Assembly: GCF_002220365.1 (NCBI RefSeq)
Contig: NZ_MTHB01000076.1
Span: forward strand, 1 to 64,000
DNA length: 64,000 nt
Direction of reading: 5' to 3'
Origin: Caballeronia sordidicola
GTDB lineage: Bacteria; Pseudomonadota; Gammaproteobacteria; Burkholderiales; Burkholderiaceae
Shown here: piece by piece, positions 43,830-51,932 of the stretch
Layout of the letters: every line of letters starts with the position of its first letter
Numbering within the stretch: position 1 is the first letter of the stretch
Position numbers and translations under genes: made by a program
Notes under the pieces: generated by a model
Databases searched by the model: none
What the model was told of the DNA's origin: nothing
What the model saw: only the letters and a program-made list of their open reading frames with translations

Positions 43830-43929
43830 ACGATCCTCCGCACACGAGTGCGATTCAATTTATCGACGCGGAATGTAGCATACGCCGCGCCGATGAACGC
43901 ATCGTTGCCTGAAGTCGTCGCTAACGAAC

Positions 43930-43972
43930 AAAAGCCGGATACAACGCCTCGTGCGTCATATCCGGCTTTTTT
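43930..43972. terminator. Bidirectional intrinsic terminator
   Basis: AAAAGCCGGATA / TATCCGGCTTTT, 17-nt loop, T-runs on both strands. It most likely ends the reverse-strand gene at 44047-44286. Confidence 0.85.
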
Positions 43973-44046
43973 GGGCGAACCTGTCGCAGAACGGCTTGCC
44001 AGAAGGCTAACGTTTGCGCGTCGTTGCGACGTAAAAACCCGACCGC

Positions 44047-44286
44047 TTATTCGGCCGTGCCTTTCGAATGCTTCATGCCCGACTTCTTGTGATGCATGGT
44101 GCTTTTGTGCATCGGCATGTCGGTCTGCATGTTCGACTGGCGTGACTGCAGGTCTTGCGCGCGCTGCTCGATATCCGAGATTTTGGCCGGATCCGTGCTC
44201 ATCGTGACGCCCTGATCGGATTGCGCAAACGCTGCGCTGGTCATTGCACTCAGGGAAAACAAGACTGCCAGGGACATTCTCTTCAT
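44047..44286 (-). CDS. Small secreted His/Met/Lys-rich protein, acid-shock-like
   Basis: 79 residues: cleavable signal (KRMSLAVLFSLSAMTSAAFAQ, 2-22), a helical middle (ISDIEQRAQDLQSRQ) and a C-terminal tail rich in Met, His and Lys (MPMHKSTMHHKKSGMKHSKG). Composition and size resemble periplasmic acid-shock proteins such as Asr, or metal-binding periplasmic peptides. GGAGGTAACA places the start at 44286. A perfect RstA-type box lies about 100 bases upstream. Asr homology cannot be proved by eye. Confidence 0.7.
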   Translation of the reverse strand: MKRMSLAVLFSLSAMTSAAFAQSDQGVTMSTDPAKISDIEQRAQDLQSRQSNMQTDMPMHKSTMHHKKSGMKHSKGTAE

Positions 44287-44383
44287 TGTTACCTCCATAG
44301 ACTCGTTGAACCCGGGTTGGCCTGTCCCGATTAGCGAGACATTACACGCTGCGTAGCAAATACCGATCCTGCCCGCGAATCGT

Positions 44384-44397
44384 TACATGTAGTTACA
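44384..44397. promoter_or_regulatory. Perfect RstA-type box (TACATNTNGTTACA)
   Basis: TACATGTAGTTACA matches all 12 fixed positions of the RstA consensus known from E. coli; it contains GTTACA repeated at a 10-base period, the usual arrangement for OmpR-family response regulators. A TAATGT -10-like box on the reverse strand (44344-44339) places the site about 50 bases upstream of transcription start of the small secreted protein. Confidence 0.65.
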
Positions 44398-44570
44398 GTG
44401 CCGTCACATTTCAGCGCTGACACTGCGGTTCGACTCTAACAGAGCATCAGCCCGGCCAGTCGATTGACTGAGCCGGCGATAATACCGGCGAAGCGCATTG
44501 GTTTCTAGTACTGAATTTCGAGATGAGTAACGAACTTGACACGTGACCCGTAGTGCCAAGTCGATTCGAT

Positions 44571-45350
44571 TCAATACAGCCCCAAGCTCCGGTACACACG
44601 AAAGCGTACGATGCCGACCAGTTCGTGCAGGGCTGTTTCAGCATCGATGAAACCGTGCGAGCGGGGAAAGAATGTAGCCTCGGGTCGCCGCACATTGCTG
44701 GTGAACGCTTGTGTGTCGAGGCCAAAAACATTGAAGGCAAGCAACGACCGTTGCATGTGATAAGCAGAGGTAATCAACACCAGGGTTCCGTCGCGCTCCG
44801 GCTGCACGATGCTCGCGACGTTGCGAGCGTTCTGGTATGTATTGAGGCTTTCGTTTTCGAGCACGAGATCGCTTGCGTTCACGCCGCGAGCGAGCAGGAA
44901 GGGTGCGTAGTTGTCGGCTTCAGCTTGTTCATGATGCTGGGGATTGCCGCCGCTTACGATGACACGGCAAGCGCCGCCCGCGCGCCGACACTCACGATAC
45001 AGCTCGGCTGTGACAACAATACGCGTGAACGCATCACGTTTTGGAACCAGGCGTTTGTCGGCGTCGTAACGCGTACCGCCGCCCAGCAGGATAAAAGTCG
45101 TTCGCGATGCGAAATGCACGTCCTGCGGCGTCGACTTTGTTTCGAACCCGCGCTGCGCAAGGTGAAGCAGCGGCGCAGAAAGCCAACCCGCGCCCAGCGC
45201 CCAGAAGAGCACGATGCAGACAAGCACGACCGCGCGCCGGCGTTGTCGCCAAACTGCGAATAGTGCAAAGAAAAGCAGCAATAAAGTTATAAGAACCAAT
45301 TTGGTTTGAGGTAACGTATAGGTTTTCGAGATAATCCGCTTCGTGGTCAT
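44571..45350 (-). CDS. YdcF/ElyC (DUF218) family membrane protein
   Basis: A 259-residue protein with two N-terminal membrane helices (about 17-33, 38-58) and a periplasmic or cytoplasmic DUF218 domain: FILLGGGTRYDADKRLV, RVIVSGGNPQHHEQAEAD, LENESLNTYQNARN and LVLITSAYHMQRSLLAF are its conserved blocks. ElyC and SanA relatives act in envelope and peptidoglycan biology; the reaction is unknown. It lies alone on the reverse strand. Confidence 0.85.
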   Translation of the reverse strand: MTTKRIISKTYTLPQTKLVLITLLLLFFALFAVWRQRRRAVVLVCIVLFWALGAGWLSAPLLHLAQRGFETKSTPQDVHFASRTTFILLGGGTRYDADKRLVPKRDAFTRIVVTAELYRECRRAGGACRVIVSGGNPQHHEQAEADNYAPFLLARGVNASDLVLENESLNTYQNARNVASIVQPERDGTLVLITSAYHMQRSLLAFNVFGLDTQAFTSNVRRPEATFFPRSHGFIDAETALHELVGIVRFRVYRSLGLY

Positions 45351-45603
45351 CGCATTCGTGAGAATGCATCGCCGGAACTGCGGGACGCGTTGTGTAGTGC
45401 GCGTTTAACGGGCGCTCGGAATTATAAGTAGCGGTAAGCAGAAATAAGCAGCACCTAGCGCAAGCGGCGGCTGCGAGTTCCGGTCAGGGGCCGCGAAGTC
45501 GGCATTTTGACTGGTTTCGGGGCGTGCCGCGTTTAGTCGGTGCCGCTGGCAGTCAGTTACTGCCATGTGGCGCCGTCACGGCTGCACTGGAAGATATAAC
45601 GAG

Positions 45604-45918
45604 ATGACCACGTATTCAAACGAAGCCGTACTAGAAGCGCTCCGGCGAGCTCAGTATCGTCAAGTTCCGTGGGCAAGGCGCCCTAACGTTTTCAGCCATC
45701 TGCGCGACCTGGGCCTGCTGGAGTTGGTCCGACAGCGCACCGTAGCACCCGCTCCCGGTTTTCACGCCCCCGTGGACATTGCGGTAGTGACCGAGCGTGG
45801 CAAACTTGAATTCTCCCGTCTCTCACGCGACGAGCGTTCGATGGACTGGGATCTGCACCGCGCCGCACCTTATTTTCCGGCCGTCATTCAGGAACCCCTG
45901 GCCGAAGCGCGCGCTTAA
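45604..45918 (+). CDS. Hypothetical protein
   Basis: 104 residues; MTTYSNEAVLEALRRAQYRQVPWARRPNVFSHLRDLGLLELVRQRT looks like a helical DNA-binding-type start, then VDIAVVTERGKLEFSRLSRDERSMDWDLH. A winged-helix-like pattern is possible but not recognisable. An extension to 45565 has no ribosome site. Isolated. Confidence 0.6.
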   Translation: MTTYSNEAVLEALRRAQYRQVPWARRPNVFSHLRDLGLLELVRQRTVAPAPGFHAPVDIAVVTERGKLEFSRLSRDERSMDWDLHRAAPYFPAVIQEPLAEARA

Positions 45919-46046
45919 AGACCTTCCAAACTCCGCGCCGAAGCGCTCTCGTGCTTCGGTGCTTGAGCGTTGGGCAAACGGTTGCGGCCGCGGTAGCGCC
46001 ATTTCTTCGTCGACGAGTTCAGCGTCGAATGAGTGAGGCTGTGAAT

Positions 46047-46082
46047 CTGCGCACTCGTCTGCGCACTCGTCTGCATACTCAC
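46047..46082. repeat. 12-bp tandem repeat (3 copies)
   Basis: CTGCGCACTCGT twice exactly, then CTGCATACTCAC. Intergenic. Confidence 0.88.
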
Positions 46083-46105
46083 GACGACAGCGGAAAAACT
46101 CCGAC

Positions 46106-46135
46106 AAAAAAAGCCCGTATCACGAGGATACGGGC
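46106..46135 (-). terminator. Intrinsic terminator on the reverse strand
   Basis: GCCCGTATC / GATACGGGC with a 5-nt loop and seven T on the reverse strand. Probably ends the transcript of the gene at 46299-46568. Confidence 0.8.
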
Positions 46136-46298
46136 GTACCGGATCTACTACTGTCACGCTGCGCTCATGGCATAACGTCGGACTGGCTCGATGCGCAAGG
46201 GTTCCCGGAAGGGTCCTCTATCGACTGAATACGGTTTGAATGCGACGTATGTCGGCGGCTTTATGCGCTTAGCCGGTGACTTGCTGCATCGACGCTCC

Positions 46299-46568
46299 TT
46301 AATGCTTACGCGGGCGACTTCCGTGATCTGATTCCGGCCGTGCCCGCGCATTACTCGCGATATCGCCCCGCAAATCCCCGCGCGGCGCGGTTTCGGTCAT
46401 ATCGCTGTCACGCACAGGTTCTTTCCTCCAGTCCTGCGGACTGGCTTGCATATTCGCGGCATTCGCGCGCAGCGCAAAGTTGCCCGCTGACGACTCCGCG
46501 TGCACCGTAATCGCCGCACTCAGCGATGAAAGCACAATGCCGCACACCAGCAGTGACATTGGTTTCAT
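46299..46568 (-). CDS. Small secreted protein, unknown function
   Basis: 89 residues: signal peptide KPMSLLVCGIVLSSLSAAITVHA (2-24) and a polar, disordered mature part with WRKEPVRDSDMTETAPRGDLRGDIASNARARPE. GGGGAG eight bases before the ATG at 46568. No Cys-containing lipobox after the signal. No family recognised. Confidence 0.65.
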   Translation of the reverse strand: MKPMSLLVCGIVLSSLSAAITVHAESSAGNFALRANAANMQASPQDWRKEPVRDSDMTETAPRGDLRGDIASNARARPESDHGSRPRKH

Positions 46569-47010
46569 GATGGAAACTCCCCTTCGGACCGGTATTGGTC
46601 CGGTAGCCAGCTTCATAAGCTATGCCAGGGCGCGAAAGGATGCTGTAAATATTGGTAAAGAGTTGTTTCCCGCGTTTTCCGACTGGACGCACCAAGTCTT
46701 CGCGGCGCGCATGTTTGCGCGGCGCCAACGTTCGTGTGCATGGAGACATTGCACGCCATGCGCTCCCTTTCGATCAACGAAAGGCGAGCGCCTGCCGGCA
46801 GATTTTTGACTGACTAAAATGGCCTGCGAGCGCAGACCGACGGCTCGTCACTCGAGGAAATGCATCGGTGGGAGCCGGGATAAAGCGCAGGAAACCTGCG
46901 CGCGGGTGCTTCGCGTAAATTTAGCCGAACAGCGCTGGTCGTCAAGCGTGGGCCGCGCAGCGATCGACCATACAGCCCGAACGTGCCGCTTACCGCGTTG
47001 TACCAAGCTG
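46569..47010. other. Intergenic stretch, no gene seen
   Basis: About 440 bases with overlapping Arg-rich frames on both strands but no protein-like sequence, repeat or clear promoter. Confidence 0.5.
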
Positions 47011-47409
47011 TCAGGCCATCTTGACCGGCGCGCGCCATGATTCCGGATTGGTCCAGAATGCGCCACGCAAACGGTCGCGGCTCGGTGGTGCGGGCGGTTT
47101 CGCAGCAGTGGAACCGATCCGGCCACGCAACGACACCTCACGACCGTTGTTGCCCAGCCGTTTCACGATTTCGGCGAGCGTACCGTCGGCCTGCCATTCG
47201 TCGAACCGTCGACGACAAGTCGGCGGCGACGGGTAGCGCCCCGGCAACTTCGACCAGCCTTCGCCCGTGGACAGGACCCACAACACGGCATTGACGACAG
47301 CGCGTGCTTCCACGCGCGGACGGCCGCGCCGTTCGCTACGTGCCGGTTCTGCGCAAAACAAGGCCTCTACCAGCGCCCACTCGTTATCTCTTAAATCGTC
47401 GAACATCAT
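47011..47409 (-). CDS. IS5-type transposase N-terminal (DUF4096) protein without catalytic domain
   Basis: 132 residues: MFDDLRDNEWALVEALFCAEPARSERRGRPRVEARAVVNAVLWVLSTGEGWSKLPGRYPSPPTCRRRFDEWQADGTLAEIVKRL is the DNA-binding half of IS5/IS1182 transposases. The DDE catalytic half is replaced by a Pro/Arg-rich tail (SRDRLRGAFWTNPESWRAPVKMA). No terminal inverted repeats are visible around it. Either an IS remnant or a kept DNA-binding protein. Two adjacent ATGs are possible starts. Confidence 0.75.
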   Translation of the reverse strand: MMFDDLRDNEWALVEALFCAEPARSERRGRPRVEARAVVNAVLWVLSTGEGWSKLPGRYPSPPTCRRRFDEWQADGTLAEIVKRLGNNGREVSLRGRIGSTAAKPPAPPSRDRLRGAFWTNPESWRAPVKMA

Positions 47410-47821
47410 GTTTCACCTCAGCGAAGCTAACCCCGGTGCGCTGCCCCGCGCCGCGCACTCTGGTCGGAATTCGAAGATCGAACCCAGGTAAGGTCGGAGC
47501 AGACATTGCGACGGACGATTTGCGTTTAAAACTGCAATGGCGCCGACCTCTGCGCAAGTAAATGCGAGAACCGTGCCAAGCGTGTATTGATCGGTCGGAA
47601 AGCCTCGCGGCAGTAGGCTGGCGCGGTGCCAGCATGGGCCGTATGAGACGCTATAAGTGCAGTTAATGAAATCGGGACAATCACCAATCAAGTGCAATAA
47701 GCCCATCCTGCGTGCGCGAATGCATTTTTGCTGCACCGCAGCGTGCCGCCGATGGAACCGTTTTCTTCGTTCGCTTTGATCTACAATTTGCATCTATGGG
47801 ATGAATTAATGAGGGAAATGT
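47410..47821. other. Intergenic stretch between the IS5-type gene and a LysR gene
   Basis: About 410 bases; divergent promoter region by orientation. I see no repeat, terminator or coding frame worth reporting. Confidence 0.5.
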
Positions 47822-48736
47822 ATGAGTCGAGCGCTCAACGTGACGTTGCGTCAGTTACGCGTATTTATTGAAGTCGCCAGGCTGCAAAGCTTTAGCCGGG
47901 CTGGCGATGAAATCGGCTTGACGCAGTCGGCCGTGAGCCGGTGCGTGCGGGAGCTCGAGGGGGAAATCGGGCTGAAGCTGGTCGACCGGACTACCCGCGA
48001 GGTGCAACTCACCGACGTCGGCACAAATCTCGTCGGCAGCGTCTCACGGCTGCTGTCGGACCTCGATGAAGCGCTCCGCGAAATCCGGGATCTTGGTCAA
48101 CAACGGCGTGGACGGGTAATCGTCGCGGCCAGTCCGACCGTGGCGTGCCGCCTGATGCCGCTCGTCATTTCAGCCTGTGTCAGGGAATTTCCGTTGATTT
48201 CACTGGGTTTGCGCGACGACCTCCAGAGCGACGTGATTCGCAAGGTCAAATCTGGTGAAGTCGATTTCGGTGTGGCGATCGGTCCATACGCGAATGACGA
48301 CCTGTATGGGGAAGTCGTGATGACCGACTCTTTTTGCGCGGTCGTAAGACGGGACCATCCCCTTGCAGCGGCGCAGGAGGTGCCGTGGGCCGCATTGTCC
48401 GGCGAACGTCTGGTCATGCTGGACCATGCTTCCGGAAGCCGTCCGATTATCGATGCCGTGCTGCGTGAACATCACGTTATCGCCGACGTGGTGCAGGAGC
48501 TGGGTCATTCCGCTACGGTGTTCGGGCTGGTGGAGGCGGGTGTCGGCATCAGCGTGCTGCCGTGGCTGGCCCTGCCGTTGCCAGCGAACTCGTCGCTGAT
48601 CGCGTTGCCGTTGGTGCCGAGGGTCGAGCGAACCGTCGAACTGGTGCGCAGGCGCGACCGGTCGTTGTCGCCTGCCGCCGAGTCGGTGTGGGGGTTGGTT
48701 GCGGGATTGCCGAAACGCGTTGAAGAACTGGCTTAG
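47822..48736 (+). CDS. LysR family transcriptional regulator
   Basis: A 304-residue LysR protein: LRQLRVFIEVARLQSFSRAGDEIGLTQSAVSRCVRELEGEIGLKLVDRTTREVQLTDVG is a standard helix-turn-helix, and the effector domain starts near 90. The ATG has AGGGAAA ahead. Downstream is an aminotransferase on the same strand, 215 bases on; no divergent target is obvious. Confidence 0.9.
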   Translation: MSRALNVTLRQLRVFIEVARLQSFSRAGDEIGLTQSAVSRCVRELEGEIGLKLVDRTTREVQLTDVGTNLVGSVSRLLSDLDEALREIRDLGQQRRGRVIVAASPTVACRLMPLVISACVREFPLISLGLRDDLQSDVIRKVKSGEVDFGVAIGPYANDDLYGEVVMTDSFCAVVRRDHPLAAAQEVPWAALSGERLVMLDHASGSRPIIDAVLREHHVIADVVQELGHSATVFGLVEAGVGISVLPWLALPLPANSSLIALPLVPRVERTVELVRRRDRSLSPAAESVWGLVAGLPKRVEELA

Positions 48737-48798
48737 GCGATTTTTCGATCGGGTTAGCCGATAGATTCGTCGGCCTTTTTCGTGCGATCCCAGCTTTT

Positions 48799-48846
48799 CC
48801 CTGTCGTACGCCCTGTAGTACGCCCCGTTGTACACCCTGTGGTAGG
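48799..48846. repeat. Degenerate 12-bp tandem array (4 copies)
   Basis: CCCTGTCGTACG, CCCTGTAGTACG, CCCCGTTGTACA, CCCTGTGGTAGG: four diverged copies between the LysR gene and the aminotransferase. Confidence 0.8.
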
Positions 48847-48951
48847 CCGGAAACGCGCCCTAGAACTGGCCTGACGGCTAACGCGGCCGCCGTACAGCGC
48901 TTTTCGGAGGGTGTCGCGTTAGACTTTCGCTTTCCATCGGCGGAGGCGGCA

Positions 48952-50277
48952 ATGAGCGAGTCAGAAGGGGCGGTCATCTCGGAACTTGGTGCGCTGGCAA
49001 ATGCACATGCAAGCGCACATGCAAGCACACATGCAAGCGCACATGCAAGCGCACATGCAAGCGCACATGCAAGCGCCCAGCCAAGCGCCCATGCAGAAGG
49101 CGAACGTACGCCGAATGCACGTGACGCCGTCCGTGCGCTGCGCCCATCGCAGATTCGTGAGGTTGCCAACGCGGGTTTCGGTGTCCCGGACGTGCTGCCT
49201 TTCTGGTTCGGCGAATCAGATCAGGTCACGCCGCTGTTCATCCGCGACGCCGCCAACCGTGCGCTCGCCGACGGCGCAACCTTCTATACGCACAACCTGG
49301 GCATCGCGCCGCTGCGCGAAGCGCTTGCCGGCTACGTCGGCAAGCTGCATGGCGCCACCCGGCCAGCCGAAATTGCCGTGACAAGCGCTGGCGTCAACGC
49401 ACTGATGCTGGCGACGCAGTTGGTCGCAGGCGCTGGCGACCGCGTGGTGGCGGTCACGCCGCTGTGGCCGAATCTTGTGGAAATTCCCAAGATTCTCGGC
49501 GCCACGGTGGAAACGGTCGCGTTGACTTATGGCACCAACGGCTGGACGCTCGATCTCGACCGGCTGCTGGCCGCTCTCACGCCCGGCACGCGCATGCTGA
49601 TGATCAACTCGCCGAACAATCCGACTGGCTGGGTCATGACACGCGAGCATCAGCAGGCGGTGCTTGACCGGTGCCGGCAGCTCGGCATCTGGCTGGTCGC
49701 CGACGAAGTCTACGAACGCCTCTATTACGGCGATGACGCCGCGGTCGCGCCGTCGTTCCTCGATCTGGCGACTCGTGACGAAAGGGTAATAGCAGTGAAC
49801 TCGTTCTCGAAAGCCTGGCTGATGACGGGCTGGCGGCTCGGCTGGATCGTGGCGCCCGAGCGCCTGATGGAGGATCTGGGCAAGCTGGTCGAGTACAACA
49901 CCTCTTGCGCACCGTCGTTCGTCCAGATGGCCGGAATCGCCGCGGTGAAGGACGGCGAGCAATTTACGCAAGCGCTGGTCGCCAACCTGCGTGCCAGCCG
50001 CGATTACCTCGTGACGGCATTGCAGCGGATTCCGGGTATCGATGTGCGGGCGCCAGCCGGTTCCATGTATTTGTTTTTCAAGCTACCGGGTGCGAACCGC
50101 AGCCTCGAGCTGTGCAAGGCGCTTGTGCGCGAGAGCGCGCTGGGACTTGCGCCTGGCAGCGCGTTCGGTCCCGAGGGCGAAGGGTTTGTGCGCTGGTGCT
50201 ACGCGTGCGACACCGCCCGCCTGGACGCCGGGGTCGCACGGCTGCGGGCGTTCATGGAAGCGCACCTGGCCGGGTAA
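48952..50277 (+). CDS. PLP-dependent class I/II aminotransferase with a repeat-coded N-terminus
   Basis: 441 residues, fold type I. TSAGVNALMLATQLV binds the cofactor phosphate, INSPNNPTGWVMTREH and DEVYERLYYGDD supply the PLP Asn and Asp, and VNSFSKAWLMTGWRLGWIV holds the Schiff-base Lys. The C-terminus GLAPGSAFGPEGEGFVRWCYA has the substrate Arg. Residues 18-45 are AHAS repeats from a 12-bp array, absent from the family core. Ribosome site GGAGG fits the start at 48952. The substrate is not readable. Confidence 0.9.
   Translation: MSESEGAVISELGALANAHASAHASTHASAHASAHASAHASAQPSAHAEGERTPNARDAVRALRPSQIREVANAGFGVPDVLPFWFGESDQVTPLFIRDAANRALADGATFYTHNLGIAPLREALAGYVGKLHGATRPAEIAVTSAGVNALMLATQLVAGAGDRVVAVTPLWPNLVEIPKILGATVETVALTYGTNGWTLDLDRLLAALTPGTRMLMINSPNNPTGWVMTREHQQAVLDRCRQLGIWLVADEVYERLYYGDDAAVAPSFLDLATRDERVIAVNSFSKAWLMTGWRLGWIVAPERLMEDLGKLVEYNTSCAPSFVQMAGIAAVKDGEQFTQALVANLRASRDYLVTALQRIPGIDVRAPAGSMYLFFKLPGANRSLELCKALVRESALGLAPGSAFGPEGEGFVRWCYACDTARLDAGVARLRAFMEAHLAG
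49003..49098 (+). repeat. 12-bp in-frame minisatellite (about 7-8 copies) in the aminotransferase N-terminus
   Basis: Units of GCACATGCAAGC, six nearly exact and two degenerate at the 3' side (GCCCAGCCAAGC and GCCCATGCAGAA). Each codes AHAS, so length changes do not shift frame. Confidence 0.95.
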
Positions 50278-50297
50278 GCATGTAAGCGGGTAAGCGG
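50274..50297 (+). repeat. 8-bp tandem repeat (3 copies) over the aminotransferase stop
   Basis: GTAAGCAT, GTAAGCGG, GTAAGCGG. The first unit contains the TAA stop. Confidence 0.85.
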
Positions 50298-50455
50298 TTG
50301 CGGGTTGGCGGGCCGCAAGGGAGCGGGGTAAAACAAAGGCAGGGTGCCGCGAGTTCGACTTCAGACGGCCGCTGGAGGGCCGCCAGACGTGAGTCCGGCG
50401 GCGACCCAATGTTTCACCTTTACGCACCGTTTGTTTTTGCGTAATATGCGTCCAG

Positions 50456-50686
50456 TCACGTGCTTCCGCCTTGGAAAGCGCTACTTCGTCCGGCTGGGAA
50501 AAGCTCGGCGATCAGGATCTGATCCCGTGTTTTGCGTCCCCCCGGTGCGTGCTCCCAATCAATATGACCGATCAGAAATCGGGCGAGCGCGTCGTCAGTA
50601 TCCTCGTCCACGATTTTCCAGTCTGAGCGTTGCGAATGGTTCGAGTAGTCGGCGTCATTCGATTCGGCCTGACTTGACCGGTTCAT
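50456..50686 (-). CDS. Small hypothetical protein divergent from scpB
   Basis: 76 residues, acidic: [56 protein letters not shown]. The middle looks like a real folded stretch. Start at 50686, ribosome site weak. Only 27 bases separate it from the scpB start. The stretch 50298-50455 beside it shows nothing. Confidence 0.5.
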   Translation of the reverse strand: MNRSSQAESNDADYSNHSQRSDWKIVDEDTDDALARFLIGHIDWEHAPGGRKTRDQILIAELFPAGRSSAFQGGST

Positions 50687-50713
50687 AGACCATACAGGGT
50701 CCTATCTAGCTGC

Positions 50714-51832
50714 ATGAATACCCAAGAGGCGAAGATCGTCCTCGAGACTGCCTTGATCTGCGCGCAGGAGCCGCTGAAACTCGCCGAGTTGCGCAAGCTT
50801 TTTGCCGACGATATCTCAGCAGACACGGTTCGCACCTTGCTCGACGCCCTGAAGCAGGATTGGTCGGGACGCGGCGTGGAACTCGTGGCGCTGGCGTCCG
50901 GATGGCGGTTTCAGAGCAAACCTGCAATGCGGGCCTATCTCGATCGGCTACACCCGGAAAAGCCGCCAAAATATTCGCGAGCCGTTCTCGAAACGCTCGC
51001 GATCATTGGTTACCGGCAGCCTGTTACGCGTGGCGACATCGAAGAAATTCGTGGTGTTACGGTGAACACGCAGGTCGTGAAGCAACTGGAAGACCGCGGC
51101 TGGATCGAGGTGATCGGTCATCGCGACGTGCCGGGCCGGCCAGCGCTCTATGCCACCACCAAACAGTTTCTGGACGACCTGGGCTTGAGCGCGCTGGATG
51201 AACTGCCCGCACTCGACAACCCGTCGGCGCAGCTGGAAGCGTCGTTGCTCGCGCAGCATGCGATCGATTTCCCCGGCGACGACGCCGCGGCAATCGGCGC
51301 CGCGCTCGCGCAAGGGCTGGAATCGAAGGGCGAACCCGCTTTGTCGCCGGATGCTCCGAACGCGACCACGCATGAGGCAATTGAGCCGCTGCATTCGCAG
51401 GAACCCATGGCGGACGAAGCAGTCCATCCGGAAGGTGAACCGTTTTTGCATTCACCAGCCGGCGATGACGAGGCTGTGAATGAGGAGAACGCCGATGCGC
51501 AAACGAACGCAGCGGCGCAATTCGAACCGCAGCAAGCGGTGTCCCTGACTGGCTCGGAACTGCTCGAAGCGGATGCGGGTATCAGCCGGAATCAATTACA
51601 AGCAACGCCCGGCGACGCGGTTAACCGTCGCGAGGTGGCGCCGGATGCCGGCGCATTGACAAGCGACGCTGCGCGACACGCATTACCGCATGCCGCAGAT
51701 GAATCCGATGGCGCTGACAACGCGAATACACCGGATGCATCGAAGCTGTTCGACGCATCGAATGCGCCGGACGAATCAAACGAAACCGACGAATTCAACG
51801 CACCGGACGACCAGACTGCGCGCCGCGCCTGA
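50714..51832 (+). CDS. scpB: Segregation and condensation protein B, with a long acidic tail
   Basis: 372 residues. The conserved ScpB part (1-165, two winged helices: [28 protein letters not shown] and [63 protein letters not shown]) binds ScpA in the SMC condensin. Residues 166-372 are a low-complexity acidic tail ending in repeated D-A-S-N-A-P-D-E-like units. Tail lengths vary in this genus. rluB follows after 100 bases. Confidence 0.92.
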   Translation: MNTQEAKIVLETALICAQEPLKLAELRKLFADDISADTVRTLLDALKQDWSGRGVELVALASGWRFQSKPAMRAYLDRLHPEKPPKYSRAVLETLAIIGYRQPVTRGDIEEIRGVTVNTQVVKQLEDRGWIEVIGHRDVPGRPALYATTKQFLDDLGLSALDELPALDNPSAQLEASLLAQHAIDFPGDDAAAIGAALAQGLESKGEPALSPDAPNATTHEAIEPLHSQEPMADEAVHPEGEPFLHSPAGDDEAVNEENADAQTNAAAQFEPQQAVSLTGSELLEADAGISRNQLQATPGDAVNRREVAPDAGALTSDAARHALPHAADESDGADNANTPDASKLFDASNAPDESNETDEFNAPDDQTARRA

Positions 51833-51932
51833 GGCCTGTTTGCCCGAACCTTCATTCGGCTGCTAATCACCATCGGCCGGATTTTTTGACGCGCCTGCGA
51901 CGGGCGCGCGACCCGACACAATTGAGGTTGTT

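Noticed and set aside
49003-49098. CRISPR-like array
   Set aside because: Repeats are contiguous without spacers and encode AHAS in frame. No cas gene is in the window; all other arrays are also spacer-free.
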